The position numbers and the translations under genes are program-made. The notes under the pieces were generated by a model. It ran no database searches. It saw only the letters and a list, made by a program, of their open reading frames with translations, and was not told the origin of the DNA. Shown in pieces: positions 48,873 to 56,600 of a stretch of DNA of 64,000 nucleotides; position 1 is the stretch's first letter, and the number at the start of each line of letters is the position of its first letter. The DNA is from a virus: IMG/VR virus record IMGVR_UViG_3300047440_000809, positions 40,564-104,563 of that record. One strand, written 5' to 3'.

Positions 48873-49063
48873 CCTCTCGCAGGCGTCCGAAGCTTCCCCA
48901 CGGCTACTGCCCGCGCTGCTTTCGGTGGATCGCGCTCGTCGTTCCCGCAGGCGGTGACGGGTCAATCCTGGTCTTCCGCACGCACGTGGGGAAGGTCGCA
49001 CCGCCGGTAACGCTTCCGAGGAGGTGTGACGGGTCGCGCATGGAAGGGACACCGACGCGATGA
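48869..49063 (+). CDS. small zinc-ribbon-like protein
   Basis: 64 aa. YCPRCFRWIALV pair near residue 13 and one more Cys (RRCDG) toward the end. Basic. ATGA overlap upstream. Confidence 0.5.
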   Translation: MTSRRRPKLPHGYCPRCFRWIALVVPAGGDGSILVFRTHVGKVAPPVTLPRRCDGSRMEGTPTR

Positions 49064-49101
49064 GCTGGTTCAACTACAGCAAGCCCCAGAGGACGCAATG
49101 A
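49060..49101 (+). CDS. 13-aa micro-ORF
   Basis: ATGA-coupled reading frame MSWFNYSKPQRTQ followed by a second ATG and an AAAGGA site. It may be a coupling peptide leading into 49114; very low certainty as a product. Confidence 0.2.
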   Translation: MSWFNYSKPQRTQ

Positions 49102-49113
49102 TGAAAGGACCAC

Positions 49114-50052
49114 ATGAAAGCTAAGAAGACCGATCGTACTGCTGCACGCACACTGGACACGGCTGTCGAAGCTCTTGGGAACCAACCCTCGAAAGCGACT
49201 GTGCGCCGTGCGCTTGGAAAGCCCATAGACGGTCCGCCCACAGCGGGCCGTCCCGGTGCGGGGGGAAAGACACGTGAGCGCACCACGATCCAGATCGCGC
49301 TACCACGTTTTGGCGTCGTGCCGCTGTACGTAACAGGTCAGCTCGGCTCACCGTTGATCATGCATCGGTGGGGCAAGAAGGCGATCCGCGAGATGTTGGG
49401 AAAGCACATGGGGCACGACATCCCGCAGGCTGACAAGCAGCCGTTCGAGGACTTCGTGGACACGCTCTATCGTGAGCCGAAGACGGGCGAGATGGCTGTG
49501 CGCTCGGTCATGTTCAAGGCTGCGATGCTCGCCGCGCTTCGTGAAACGCCGGGCGTGACACGCGCTGATGCTATCACCGGCATTTCGATTCTCGGCGAGC
49601 TTTCTCCCATCTATGGGCAACCGACCAACCGATTGGACCCAGTGAAGATCGGTCCGTGGGATGCACGGGTATCCGATCTCCGCTTCCGTGGCGAATACGC
49701 CGACTGGCTGGCCGTGCTCACGTTCCGTTACAACACGGCGGCGATTTCACTGACCGCGATTCACAACCTGCTGGCGACCGCAGGTGCACTCTATGGCGTC
49801 GGCGAGTGGCGCCCGACGCGCAACGGTGTGAACGGGCTTTTCTCTGTTGTTGAGAAGACCGAAGCCGAGAAGCTGATGAAGCGGCTCGGGCGCTGGAAGG
49901 TGGCTAATTTAACACCGGAAAATACCGGTACGATGGCGATTCTGGAAGAGTACGGTCTCGATGCCGCCACACTGGCCAAGCTCAAGACTGCCCCTCGATC
50001 CACAGTCGACCCCGCGAACGGGGGCGCAAACGGCACGAGCATTCACCCGTGA
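49114..50052 (+). CDS. conserved phage protein of a known gene pair
   Basis: 312 aa, ribosome binding site AAAGGA. Disordered basic N-terminus (1-60), then PLIMHRWGKKAIREML, KQPFEDFVDTLY, VMFKAAMLAALRETPGV, ISILGELSPIYGQP and GVGEWRPTRNGVNGLF. I recall this order from a conserved protein in many phages, always followed by a gene like 50049. Base composition looks less GC-rich than neighbours. Function unknown to me; a nucleic-acid role is likely from its linkage to replication modules. Confidence 0.65.
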   Translation: MKAKKTDRTAARTLDTAVEALGNQPSKATVRRALGKPIDGPPTAGRPGAGGKTRERTTIQIALPRFGVVPLYVTGQLGSPLIMHRWGKKAIREMLGKHMGHDIPQADKQPFEDFVDTLYREPKTGEMAVRSVMFKAAMLAALRETPGVTRADAITGISILGELSPIYGQPTNRLDPVKIGPWDARVSDLRFRGEYADWLAVLTFRYNTAAISLTAIHNLLATAGALYGVGEWRPTRNGVNGLFSVVEKTEAEKLMKRLGRWKVANLTPENTGTMAILEEYGLDAATLAKLKTAPRSTVDPANGGANGTSIHP

Positions 50053-50549
50053 GGGGCACCGAGCTGCTGGTGGCAAAGAAGTACCGCTGGAAATCTGGGT
50101 TCCGGCTGCGCGGCAACCCTGCACTTGTCGGACAACGCATCGAGCAGATCACGCAGCGAAGAGGCCGCTGCACCCGGGAGGACATCTACACAGACGCGCG
50201 GCAACGCGCGTCGCCCTTCCGTGCAGATCTGTATTCGAAGACGACCGATGCCATGATTCGCGAATGGCGATTGGAAAAAGCGAGTGAGATCCTCCGCGCA
50301 ATTCAAGTGGTGGAGATCGAAATGGTCGGAGGTGCCGAGACAGAAGTTGCAGCCCCACTTGTGTCGTTCATCCCTGAACGCGAGTACATGTTGACGACGC
50401 GCGTACTACACGACGTCGACCTGAGAAAGGAGCGGTTGGCGCAGATTGTTCGCGAGCTGGAGACATTTCGCTACAAGTTGCACGGCTTCAAGCTGCTCGT
50501 GGCGATGATCGATCGTGTGATTGCACGGGCGAAGAAGCTGAAGAAGTAG
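50049..50549 (+). CDS. partner of the 49114 protein
   Basis: 166 aa, GTG start, ATGA-type overlap. LVGQRIEQITQRRGRCTREDIYTDAR, in the family the first helical segment, then SPFRADLYSKT, then REYMLTTRVL-like EREYMLTTRVL and a helical end ELETFRYKLHGF. This is the usual neighbour of the preceding family. Helical scaffold or DNA-associated role is inference. Confidence 0.65.
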   Translation: MRGTELLVAKKYRWKSGFRLRGNPALVGQRIEQITQRRGRCTREDIYTDARQRASPFRADLYSKTTDAMIREWRLEKASEILRAIQVVEIEMVGGAETEVAAPLVSFIPEREYMLTTRVLHDVDLRKERLAQIVRELETFRYKLHGFKLLVAMIDRVIARAKKLKK

Positions 50550-50553
50550 TTCT

Positions 50554-50841
50554 GTGGCAGGCAGGGATCGGCGTCCAAGGAACGGCATTGTGCTGTGCAG
50601 GTATAAAGCGGACCGGTTCGATTCGGCAGGCACGGCAGAATCCGGATCGATCGCATCGGGTGCAATCGGGAATGGAAGAGGTAGTTCACATGGAGCGGCA
50701 GGCAGGTTCCGGCACGGTCGTCACCTGTGTGCGTTCGTAGTAGGGAAGAGTGCGGGATGGAGCGGCAGGCTTGGCAGTGCAGTGTTCGTACATGGCGCGG
50801 ATCGGTGGCTGATCAGGTACGGTCCGGTTTTGGCCGGATAA
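50554..50841 (+). CDS. possible low-complexity protein over GGCAGGC repeats
   Basis: 95 aa from a GTG. Gly/Ala/Arg/Ser-rich, no domain. It covers the 364-nt interval between the 50049 gene and the integrase, where the word CGGCAGGC recurs. The interval could equally be non-coding; no promoter or ribosome binding site decides it. Confidence 0.3.
   Translation: MAGRDRRPRNGIVLCRYKADRFDSAGTAESGSIASGAIGNGRGSSHGAAGRFRHGRHLCAFVVGKSAGWSGRLGSAVFVHGADRWLIRYGPVLAG
50556..50777. repeat. dispersed GGCAGGC repeats
   Basis: GGCAGGC occurs at 50556, 50625, 50697 and 50764, spaced about 66-72 nt, three times preceded by C and twice followed by GGCAG. Could be recombination arms, a protein-binding array or coding repeats. 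Confidence 0.5.
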
Positions 50842-50913
50842 ATCACGCGGGGCGTCCAGCGCGACATCTGGGCGCAACTTTCATCGAAGAGAACCGCAAA
50901 TGAGACCCAACAG

Positions 50914-51633
50914 ATGACCGCCCTCCAACGCAAGCGCAAGAAGCGTGCGGTCCTCCAGACCGACGACCTGAAGCGCATCAGGCAAGCCGCCAAGGAGATC
51001 GGCCCGCGCGAGCACGCCCTCATCGAGTGGCTCTACACGAACGGTGCCCGCGCCTCCGAGCCCGGTCTCGCCCGCCTCGATGACCTCGACCTCCACAACG
51101 GCACCGTGATGCTCACGCACCTCAAGGGCGGGCTCGCCGCGGAGCCGGTGCCGCTGTCGAAGACGTGCCTCGCGGCGCTCAAGAAGTGGCTGCCCCTCCA
51201 CGCGAACGGCAAGTCGGCGGCCGCCATCCACTACGTGTTCCCCGGCGAGCGCCCCATCGCCTGCTACCCCTGCGGCGGCACGAAGGTCGTCGTCGAGAAG
51301 CGGCGCAAGGGCCCCGGCGGGCTGCCGCTCACCACGTCCGTCCCCTGTCCCCACTGCCACGCGACCGGGACCCGCTGGGGCATCACGCGGCACGAGGTTA
51401 GACGGATCATCTCGACCGTGTTCACGCACGCCGGCATCCCCAAGGAGTTTCACTTCGCCCACGTGCTCCGGCACTCGGCCGTCACGCACATGCTCGACGA
51501 CGGCGCGTCCCCCGCTGCCATCCAGGAGCGCGTGGGGCACAAGGCACTAGCCACGACGTTCGGGTACGTGCACACGACCAAGAAGGCGCGCGCGATGGTG
51601 TCCAAGACGTTCGACGAGGAGGACGAGACGTGA
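50914..51633 (+). CDS. int: tyrosine recombinase with zinc-ribbon insertion
   Basis: 239 aa. Catalytic residues visible: Arg46 (NGARASE), Lys71 (THLKGG), His183/Arg186 (HVLRHS), His209 (VGHKA) and Tyr218 (FGYVH). Between Lys71 and the HxxR box sits an insertion with Cys117, Cys120, Cys145 and Cys148 (CYPCGG and CPHCHATG), a four-Cys zinc ribbon. Lacks a recognisable arm-binding or core-binding N-terminal domain. Could integrate the virus, resolve dimers or move a cassette. Confidence 0.8.
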   Translation: MTALQRKRKKRAVLQTDDLKRIRQAAKEIGPREHALIEWLYTNGARASEPGLARLDDLDLHNGTVMLTHLKGGLAAEPVPLSKTCLAALKKWLPLHANGKSAAAIHYVFPGERPIACYPCGGTKVVVEKRRKGPGGLPLTTSVPCPHCHATGTRWGITRHEVRRIISTVFTHAGIPKEFHFAHVLRHSAVTHMLDDGASPAAIQERVGHKALATTFGYVHTTKKARAMVSKTFDEEDET

Positions 51634-51848
51634 CGACCGAGACTGCGACTGTTCCCTGCGAGACCTGCGGCACGCCGACACCGATGCTCGGCACCAAGCG
51701 CTGCACCAACTGCTGGGAGGTCGAGAAGCGCCTGCTCGAATACCTACGCAGCATCAATGGACGCAAGTTCGTACGCAAGTGCTACGCGCGGCGCCGGGTA
51801 GCACCGGGCGTGCGGGCAAACATCGACAACCCGGAAGAGGGAGACTGA
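51630..51848 (+). CDS. small zinc-ribbon protein
   Basis: 72 aa, GTG start overlapping the recombinase stop. CETCGTPTPMLGTKRCTNCWEVEKR is a clean four-Cys ribbon followed by a helix (RLLEYL) and basic end. A widespread phage mini-protein type; function unknown. Confidence 0.65.
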   Translation: MTTETATVPCETCGTPTPMLGTKRCTNCWEVEKRLLEYLRSINGRKFVRKCYARRRVAPGVRANIDNPEEGD

Positions 51849-51850
51849 AC

Positions 51851-52141
51851 ATGGACGACGGTGAGTTTGGATACGTGGTTCTCTGGGTGCTGCTCTCGGT
51901 GCTCGTCGGCGTATGGGCAGGGAGGCGAGGGCGCAGCGGTGGACGGTGGGTGCTTCTCAGCCTGCTGATCTCGCCGGCGGTGACGGCCGTATGCATCTTG
52001 TGCTTCGGGAACCTCGCCGCGAGAACCTGCCCGGCGTGTGCCGAGGATGTCAGAAAAGAGGCGACCGTCTGCAAGCACTGTCACAGACCGCTGCCGGTCG
52101 AGGCGCTCAACGACGCCGCCCAGAGGTTCTTAGGGCGATGA
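51851..52141 (+). CDS. membrane protein with C-terminal zinc ribbon
   Basis: 96 aa. TM helices at about 8-24 and 33-53, then CPACAEDVRKEATVCKHC, a zinc ribbon of the YajQ-independent double-CxxC type, and a helix. Found in many bacteria as small two-TM zinc-ribbon proteins. Confidence 0.65.
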   Translation: MDDGEFGYVVLWVLLSVLVGVWAGRRGRSGGRWVLLSLLISPAVTAVCILCFGNLAARTCPACAEDVRKEATVCKHCHRPLPVEALNDAAQRFLGR

Positions 52142-52380
52142 GCAAACGCATCGCGTATACAGCCGTCAACCGTGTACCTGACGATGCCTCGGAATGGGTC
52201 GTGGCTGTTGCCACCGAGGGCACGCGTGGCATGGTCCCGTCGCCCGAGTACGGCTGCTTCGACAACATCGGTAGCGCCTCTACGGTAGCGCGGCGGCTCA
52301 ATGAACAACTCGGGCTAACACCGCTAACGGCCATGAAGATCCTCATGGATTGCATGCGTGACACAGGCGAGGAGTCCTGA
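52138..52380 (+). CDS. small hypothetical protein
   Basis: 80 aa, ATGA overlap. Beta first half, helical second half (ASTVARRLNEQLGLTPLTAM). Possibly nucleic-acid associated; no family recognised. Confidence 0.5.
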   Translation: MSKRIAYTAVNRVPDDASEWVVAVATEGTRGMVPSPEYGCFDNIGSASTVARRLNEQLGLTPLTAMKILMDCMRDTGEES

Positions 52381-52730
52381 TGGGCGTCACCGGGCACAAG
52401 CCGCTGGCTGAGATCAAGTATCAGCCGCTCAAATTCTCTACGGAGCGGTTCAAGGTGGAGTGCCCGGTTTGCGGCGCGTCCATTCACTACGTGCAGTTCG
52501 CGCCAGTGCATCCGTCGGGGCACTGGGAAGAATTCGTGGTGTACAAGTGCCGCGCCAACTACGCCTACACAGAGCGCGAGGGGCTTCACATCGTAGGCGA
52601 GTGCCCGACGGTCCGACCGTTCTGCTTGCACTGCAAGGAACGGCGTACGACCGAAGAGTCGCGCTTCTGTAGTGATCGATGCGGCCGCGCGTGGGCCGAT
52701 GAAGAAATGTCTAAGGGTGCCGCTCGATGA
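52380..52730 (+). CDS. multi zinc-finger protein
   Basis: 116 aa, TGATG-coupled. ECPVCGAS near residue 28 and FCLHCKERRTTEESRFCSDRCG near the end; the latter is a complete FxxHC...CSxxC ribbon. Function unknown. Confidence 0.55.
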   Translation: MGVTGHKPLAEIKYQPLKFSTERFKVECPVCGASIHYVQFAPVHPSGHWEEFVVYKCRANYAYTEREGLHIVGECPTVRPFCLHCKERRTTEESRFCSDRCGRAWADEEMSKGAAR

Positions 52731-53059
52731 GCCGTCGGCAGTGCGCGAAGTGCCCGTGGCGCAAGGACGTCGATCCGAACGACATCCCGAACGGCTACTG
52801 CGCGACCAAGCACGCCAACCTGAAGAACACCATCGCGCACCCGGACGTCATCAACGTCGGCATGCTCAGGATGATGGCCTGCCACGAGAGCAAGCCCGGA
52901 AAGGAGGTCGCCTGCGTGGGCTGGCTCGCGAACCAGCTCGGGCCCGGCAACAACATCGGCCTGCGCATCAAGGCGATGCGCGACCGCACGTTGACTGACT
53001 TCGAGCTGGTGGGCGAGCAGCACGAGACGTTCGAGGACACACTGCCGGAGGGACGCTGA
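52727..53059 (+). CDS. DUF6283-like Cys protein
   Basis: 110 aa. CAKCPWRKD, then IPNGYCATKHANL, MMACHES and CVGWLA follow the order CxxCPWR, H, MACH, CxGW that I associate with DUF6283, a phage/bacterial family of unknown function with a likely metal site. Confidence 0.65.
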   Translation: MSRRQCAKCPWRKDVDPNDIPNGYCATKHANLKNTIAHPDVINVGMLRMMACHESKPGKEVACVGWLANQLGPGNNIGLRIKAMRDRTLTDFELVGEQHETFEDTLPEGR

Positions 53060-53244
53060 TGTTGAGCGCCAACCAGCGCCGCAACCTGGAGCGCATCCTG
53101 ACCGACCTCAAGGAGGTGCAGGCGGACATGCACATCACGGACGCGTACACCCGCACGGTTGTACCGCAGCTAGAAGACGCCGAAGGCTACGTGGGCGAGG
53201 CCATCGGTGCTGTCGGGATGGCGCTCGGGAGGCTCGTACCGTAA
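53059..53244 (+). CDS. small helical protein
   Basis: 61 aa, TGATG-type overlap. One long helix (NLERILTDLKEVQADMHITD) then a second. No motif. Confidence 0.5.
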   Translation: MLSANQRRNLERILTDLKEVQADMHITDAYTRTVVPQLEDAEGYVGEAIGAVGMALGRLVP

Positions 53245-53519
53245 TGCCACGCTTCCTTCGTCGCCTCTGGCTGCGGCTCACCTACCTGCCCGTGCCCTGC
53301 GAGAGCTGCAACGGCACGGGCATCTGCGCCACGCTCCAGGCCGGTAGGCCCCCGAGCCGCCCCCACTCCTGCTGTGGTGACTGCGGGCGCAAGTACGTCA
53401 CGCAGGCGGACGTGCCGCCGGGATTCTGTGACAGCCCGGACGAGCGCCCGATCATCGGCGACGGCATCATGTGGCGGAGGCCGTGGTCGAAGCAGCAGGT
53501 GTTGAGGCCGGACCGATGA
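53244..53519 (+). CDS. zinc-knuckle protein (DnaJ-like CxxCxGxG)
   Basis: 91 aa. CESCNGTGIC followed by CCGDCGRKY resembles DnaJ-type zinc repeats (CxxCxGxG). The rest is Pro/Arg-rich. Possibly a small adaptor. Confidence 0.5.
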   Translation: MPRFLRRLWLRLTYLPVPCESCNGTGICATLQAGRPPSRPHSCCGDCGRKYVTQADVPPGFCDSPDERPIIGDGIMWRRPWSKQQVLRPDR

Positions 53520-53911
53520 AGACCATCATCATCACTGTCGCGGGGTTTGCCGCCACCGCGAACATCGTCGTCCTCATCGACTACTTCCGACTTCGCCTCA
53601 AGCGCAACGCCAGCTGCGATACGTGCGCGCAGCTGGCGGCGGAGGCGCTGGCGGGAGACGTCGTAGACGGTATACGCATGCCAGAGCCGAACGATCCGAG
53701 GTGGGCACCGGTAGACATCATAGTCATGCTCCAATCGGGAAAAGAATCAAAGATGAAAGCCATTGCCTTAGGCGATGTGCGCGTGTGCCTGGGCAACGAT
53801 CCGACCGTGTTCTTCGGCAACGGTCCTGGAGTAAACGGTGGTGGCTACGCAGCACGCGTGGTCCGCGCCTATCGACAGCGCCTCGCCGACAATGCCCGAG
53901 GTACCTCATGA
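53516..53911 (+). CDS. N-terminally anchored hypothetical protein
   Basis: 131 aa. TM at about 3-21, a CDTC pair, then an alpha/beta soluble domain. ATGA overlap upstream and downstream. Confidence 0.5.
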   Translation: MKTIIITVAGFAATANIVVLIDYFRLRLKRNASCDTCAQLAAEALAGDVVDGIRMPEPNDPRWAPVDIIVMLQSGKESKMKAIALGDVRVCLGNDPTVFFGNGPGVNGGGYAARVVRAYRQRLADNARGTS

Positions 53912-54321
53912 GCAAGCGCGAGGCGGTTCTGTGTGACAAGGCGACGGCGGGGTCTGAGCGGTTCGTCGGGGACGGCAAGCCGAACGTCAAAACACCGGGG
54001 AAGAAGTGCCCGAACATGGCCATCGGGCAGTGCCCGATCTGTGACGACGACATCTGTGTGGCGCACGCGCTGCACCCGAAGGGCGGACTGGCGATCACGC
54101 TGAAGCTCACCGGGGTCAACACGAGCACGAACCCACCGCTGGACAAGACCATGGCGGATAATCACTGCGCGCTGCCCGTCTGCTTCGAATGTGGTGTGAA
54201 GATCAGCGGCTATACCTACTTCGAAGATGCCGCCCGCGACGTCATCGAGATGACTGCGACGAACCTTCGAGCCGCACTGGCGGCTCGGGCGCTCAAGCTG
54301 GCAGAGTCGGAGAAGCCGTAA
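53908..54321 (+). CDS. double Cys-pair protein, paralogue of 5702-6046
   Basis: 137 aa. CPICDDDICVAH and CFECGV pairs, beta middle, and C-terminal helix LRAALAARAL. Same Cys spacing and ending as the 5702-6046 protein. Its helix also resembles the last helix of the DEG-W-RGW family. Probably zinc-binding. Confidence 0.6.
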   Translation: MSKREAVLCDKATAGSERFVGDGKPNVKTPGKKCPNMAIGQCPICDDDICVAHALHPKGGLAITLKLTGVNTSTNPPLDKTMADNHCALPVCFECGVKISGYTYFEDAARDVIEMTATNLRAALAARALKLAESEKP

Positions 54322-54949
54322 TCCGCGCGTACGCCTGAAGCGCCGCGAGGTCACCCTGGAAGTAGTCCGCGTCGCACTCGCCCACGCCGGGGCACGCGTA
54401 CTCGGGGCCCGTCTCGCCGCCGTCGGTCCACTGCCAGATCGACCACGTGTCCCACGGTGCCGGCACCACGGGCTCGGCGCCCGAGGCGTTGTACCGCGGC
54501 AGCCACAGGTCGGGCTTCACCACGTCGGCTGGCCACGCCGGAGACCCGATCTGCTTCCACACTCGGTTTGACCAGTATAGGATCGGCTTCCGGTCCTTGT
54601 ACGTCTGGGCGATCTCGTGCATCCACATCGCGATCCAGTCGATGTTGGGCGGCGTCTTCCCCTCGACGTCGAGCGCGAGCCGCTCGTTGTTGCGCAGAGG
54701 CCCCACGGCGTCGAGGAGGCGTTCTGCCTGGTGGGTGGGATCGCCCTCGGTCGCGTAGTGGAAGTAGATGCCCAGCTCGAATGGCTGCTGCCGGAAGCCG
54801 TCCCGGTGGGAGCGCAGCGTGGGGTCAACGCTCAGGTTGCCCTGCGTGGCCTTGATCCCCATGAAGGTGACGCCGGCGTCTTGGATGAGCCCCCAGTCCC
54901 TGACCGGGTGGAAGTGGTTGACGTCTATGCCGCGAGCACGATCAGCCAT
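54293..54949 (-). CDS. GH25 muramidase (endolysin)
   Basis: 218 aa. GIDVNHF at residues 7-13 with the GH25 Asp, FMGIKATQGN, LGIYFHYATEGD, LALDVEG with the D-x-E pair, and WQWTDGG near the end: the complete Chalaropsis-type lysozyme order. No signal peptide, so export needs a holin or SAR-like route. Leaderless-type promoter 6 nt upstream. Confidence 0.85.
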   Translation of the reverse strand: MADRARGIDVNHFHPVRDWGLIQDAGVTFMGIKATQGNLSVDPTLRSHRDGFRQQPFELGIYFHYATEGDPTHQAERLLDAVGPLRNNERLALDVEGKTPPNIDWIAMWMHEIAQTYKDRKPILYWSNRVWKQIGSPAWPADVVKPDLWLPRYNASGAEPVVPAPWDTWSIWQWTDGGETGPEYACPGVGECDADYFQGDLAALQAYARITASPTLPA

Positions 54950-54955
54950 GACGAA

Positions 54956-54985
54956 AGTCTCCGGCCGGACGGGGTGTGGCGTCAA
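54956..54985 (-). promoter_or_regulatory. promoter, leaderless type
   Basis: Minus strand TTGACG, 18 bp, GAGACT, 6 nt, ATG of the muramidase gene. Confidence 0.55.
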
Positions 54986-55053
54986 ATCCACAGGTGGGGT
55001 GTGATAACTTGTTGGCACCTGGGGGTGGCGTGGTGATATAGCCACATGGTGTC

Positions 55054-55063
55054 CTGATATCAG
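55054..55063. promoter_or_regulatory. TGATATCA operator-like palindrome
   Basis: CTGATATCAG in the muramidase/55108 divergent gap, followed directly by CATGGCAT. A partial site, TGATATAG, lies 22 nt upstream. Confidence 0.5.
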
Positions 55064-55065
55064 CA

Positions 55066-55082
55066 TGGCATGGGGGGTGCAT
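55066..55082 (+). promoter_or_regulatory. possible sigma-54-like promoter of 55108 gene
   Basis: TGGCATggggggTGCAT: GG and GC with exactly 10 nt between. An 18-nt leader with AAGGAG follows the predicted start. Confidence 0.35.
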
Positions 55083-55107
55083 TCTCTAGAGAGCAAGGAG
55101 ACGCGCC

Positions 55108-56055
55108 ATGACAAAGACCACCAAGCGAACCGACATTCACCGCCCCGGGGCCATCATCCCCGCCGACTACTCGTGCTGGGGGTTCTTCGACTTCGGCGGC
55201 GCCAACGAGCCGCCGTGGGGCACCGAGATCCTGTCCTCGCCTGCCGTCCACGCGGCCGGCTACGCGCGCAGCGGTGACGACATCAAGGGCAACTGCCACG
55301 TCTGCGGCGCGCGCTTCCGCTTCGGTGCGCTCTTCCAGCACACCCCGACCGGCAAGTTCATCATCTTCGGCCACGACTGCGCGAGCAAGTACGAGATGCT
55401 CGCCGACTTCGCGGCCGCCGAGGAGACTCGGGAGATGCACCGCCGCGCGAACGCCCCGGCCATCCAGGCGGCGAAGCGCGCCCGCGACTACGAGCGCTAT
55501 CTCGACCGCAACCCGGGCCTCCGCGAGGCGCTCGCTTGCGGCCATCGCATCACGAACGACCTCGCCGAGAAGCTCCGGCAGTACCGCTCGCTCTCGCCCG
55601 CGCAGATCGCGCTCGCGCACAAGCTCCACAGCGAGCTGTTCTGCCCTGCCCGCCCGACCGAGGCCAACGTCCCCGCCCCCGTCGGCCGTCAGACGGTCCG
55701 TGGCATCGTGGTGAGCTGCAAGACCTACGATAGCGACTTCGGCGTCACGCTCAAGATGACGGTCAAGGTCACCACGGCCGCCGGCACCTGGCTCTGCTGG
55801 GGCACCGTCCCCGAGTCGCTCCGGGATGCCTGCCACGCTGCCGCGCATGGCCCCGGCCACATCAAGGGCGCCGAGGTCGAGTTCACGGCCACGCTCAAGA
55901 AGGGCCGCGAGGCGCACTTCGCCATCTTCTCGCGCCCGACTAACGGCAGTCTCATCACCCCGTCGCCGGCGGCCGAGGAGTCGGCGAGGCTGTCAGTTCG
56001 GCCGGGCCTGGCGGTCACGCTGTGCGAGAAGATGAACGCGGAGATGGCGTCGTGA
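55108..56055 (+). CDS. zinc-binding phage protein
   Basis: 315 aa, ribosome binding site AAGGAG. CHVCGARFRFGALF and GHDCASKYEM suggest a treble-clef-type zinc site at residues about 61-95; a helical middle (100-190); then a beta domain (VRGIVVSCKTYDSDFGVTL and on) that looks like an OB- or SH3-type nucleic-acid-binding fold. I recall similar proteins in actinophages. Operator and own promoter upstream. Confidence 0.6.
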   Translation: MTKTTKRTDIHRPGAIIPADYSCWGFFDFGGANEPPWGTEILSSPAVHAAGYARSGDDIKGNCHVCGARFRFGALFQHTPTGKFIIFGHDCASKYEMLADFAAAEETREMHRRANAPAIQAAKRARDYERYLDRNPGLREALACGHRITNDLAEKLRQYRSLSPAQIALAHKLHSELFCPARPTEANVPAPVGRQTVRGIVVSCKTYDSDFGVTLKMTVKVTTAAGTWLCWGTVPESLRDACHAAAHGPGHIKGAEVEFTATLKKGREAHFAIFSRPTNGSLITPSPAAEESARLSVRPGLAVTLCEKMNAEMAS

Positions 56056-56267
56056 AGAGCTGCCCCATCTGCACGTCTGCTGTTACTCGCATCGGGTTCA
56101 CCACGTGCGGTCGTTCGCGCTGCCAGGAAGCGGCCTACCGTGCAAACCTGGCGCGGAACGCACGCAAGGGTGCGCGCAAGACGCAGCTCGAACGTGAGGC
56201 ACACGATGCGGCCTTGCGTGCATGCGCCGACGTTCACGGCATCGCGGGCGCGGCCACCTTCGTCTGA
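56052..56267 (+). CDS. small zinc-finger protein
   Basis: 71 aa, GTG start overlapping the previous stop. CPICTSAV, then GFTTCGRSRCQEAAYR, a four-Cys finger, then a basic helix. Confidence 0.55.
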   Translation: MKSCPICTSAVTRIGFTTCGRSRCQEAAYRANLARNARKGARKTQLEREAHDAALRACADVHGIAGAATFV

Positions 56268-56286
56268 AAGGAGCAATCTGACCACC

Positions 56287-56571
56287 ATGAAAATCGAGCG
56301 CACATGTCCTGGGTGTCGGCGCCGTCTGTACGTCAGGGTGCGGATCATGGACCGCGATGTGCCGCTGGCGACGTGCGACAACTGCGGTAAGGAGTGGAAA
56401 ACAAGGCTGACACGCGAAGAATGGCAAGACCTGCACTCGATCCCTCTGGAGGCCACGCGCGTGCCCGCGCGGCACGCCTGGCGAGCGTCGGACATCGGAG
56501 ACGTCTGTCTCAAGTGTCATCGCATGCTCGGCGAGGTCGCCGAGGATTCTGCGTGCCCCCACGCGGGGTGA
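56287..56571 (+). CDS. double zinc-ribbon protein
   Basis: 94 aa. CPGCRRRLYV and CDNCGKEW form one ribbon, and CLKCHRML with CPHAG a second partial one. Function unknown. Confidence 0.55.
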   Translation: MKIERTCPGCRRRLYVRVRIMDRDVPLATCDNCGKEWKTRLTREEWQDLHSIPLEATRVPARHAWRASDIGDVCLKCHRMLGEVAEDSACPHAG

Positions 56572-56600
56572 TTGCTGGCACGACGAGTGCAACAGCGAGA

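Noticed and set aside
50615-50624. GGTTCGATTC, resembling a tRNA T-arm
   Set aside because: No acceptor, D or anticodon arm can be built around it; it lies in a repeat-bearing, possibly coding stretch.
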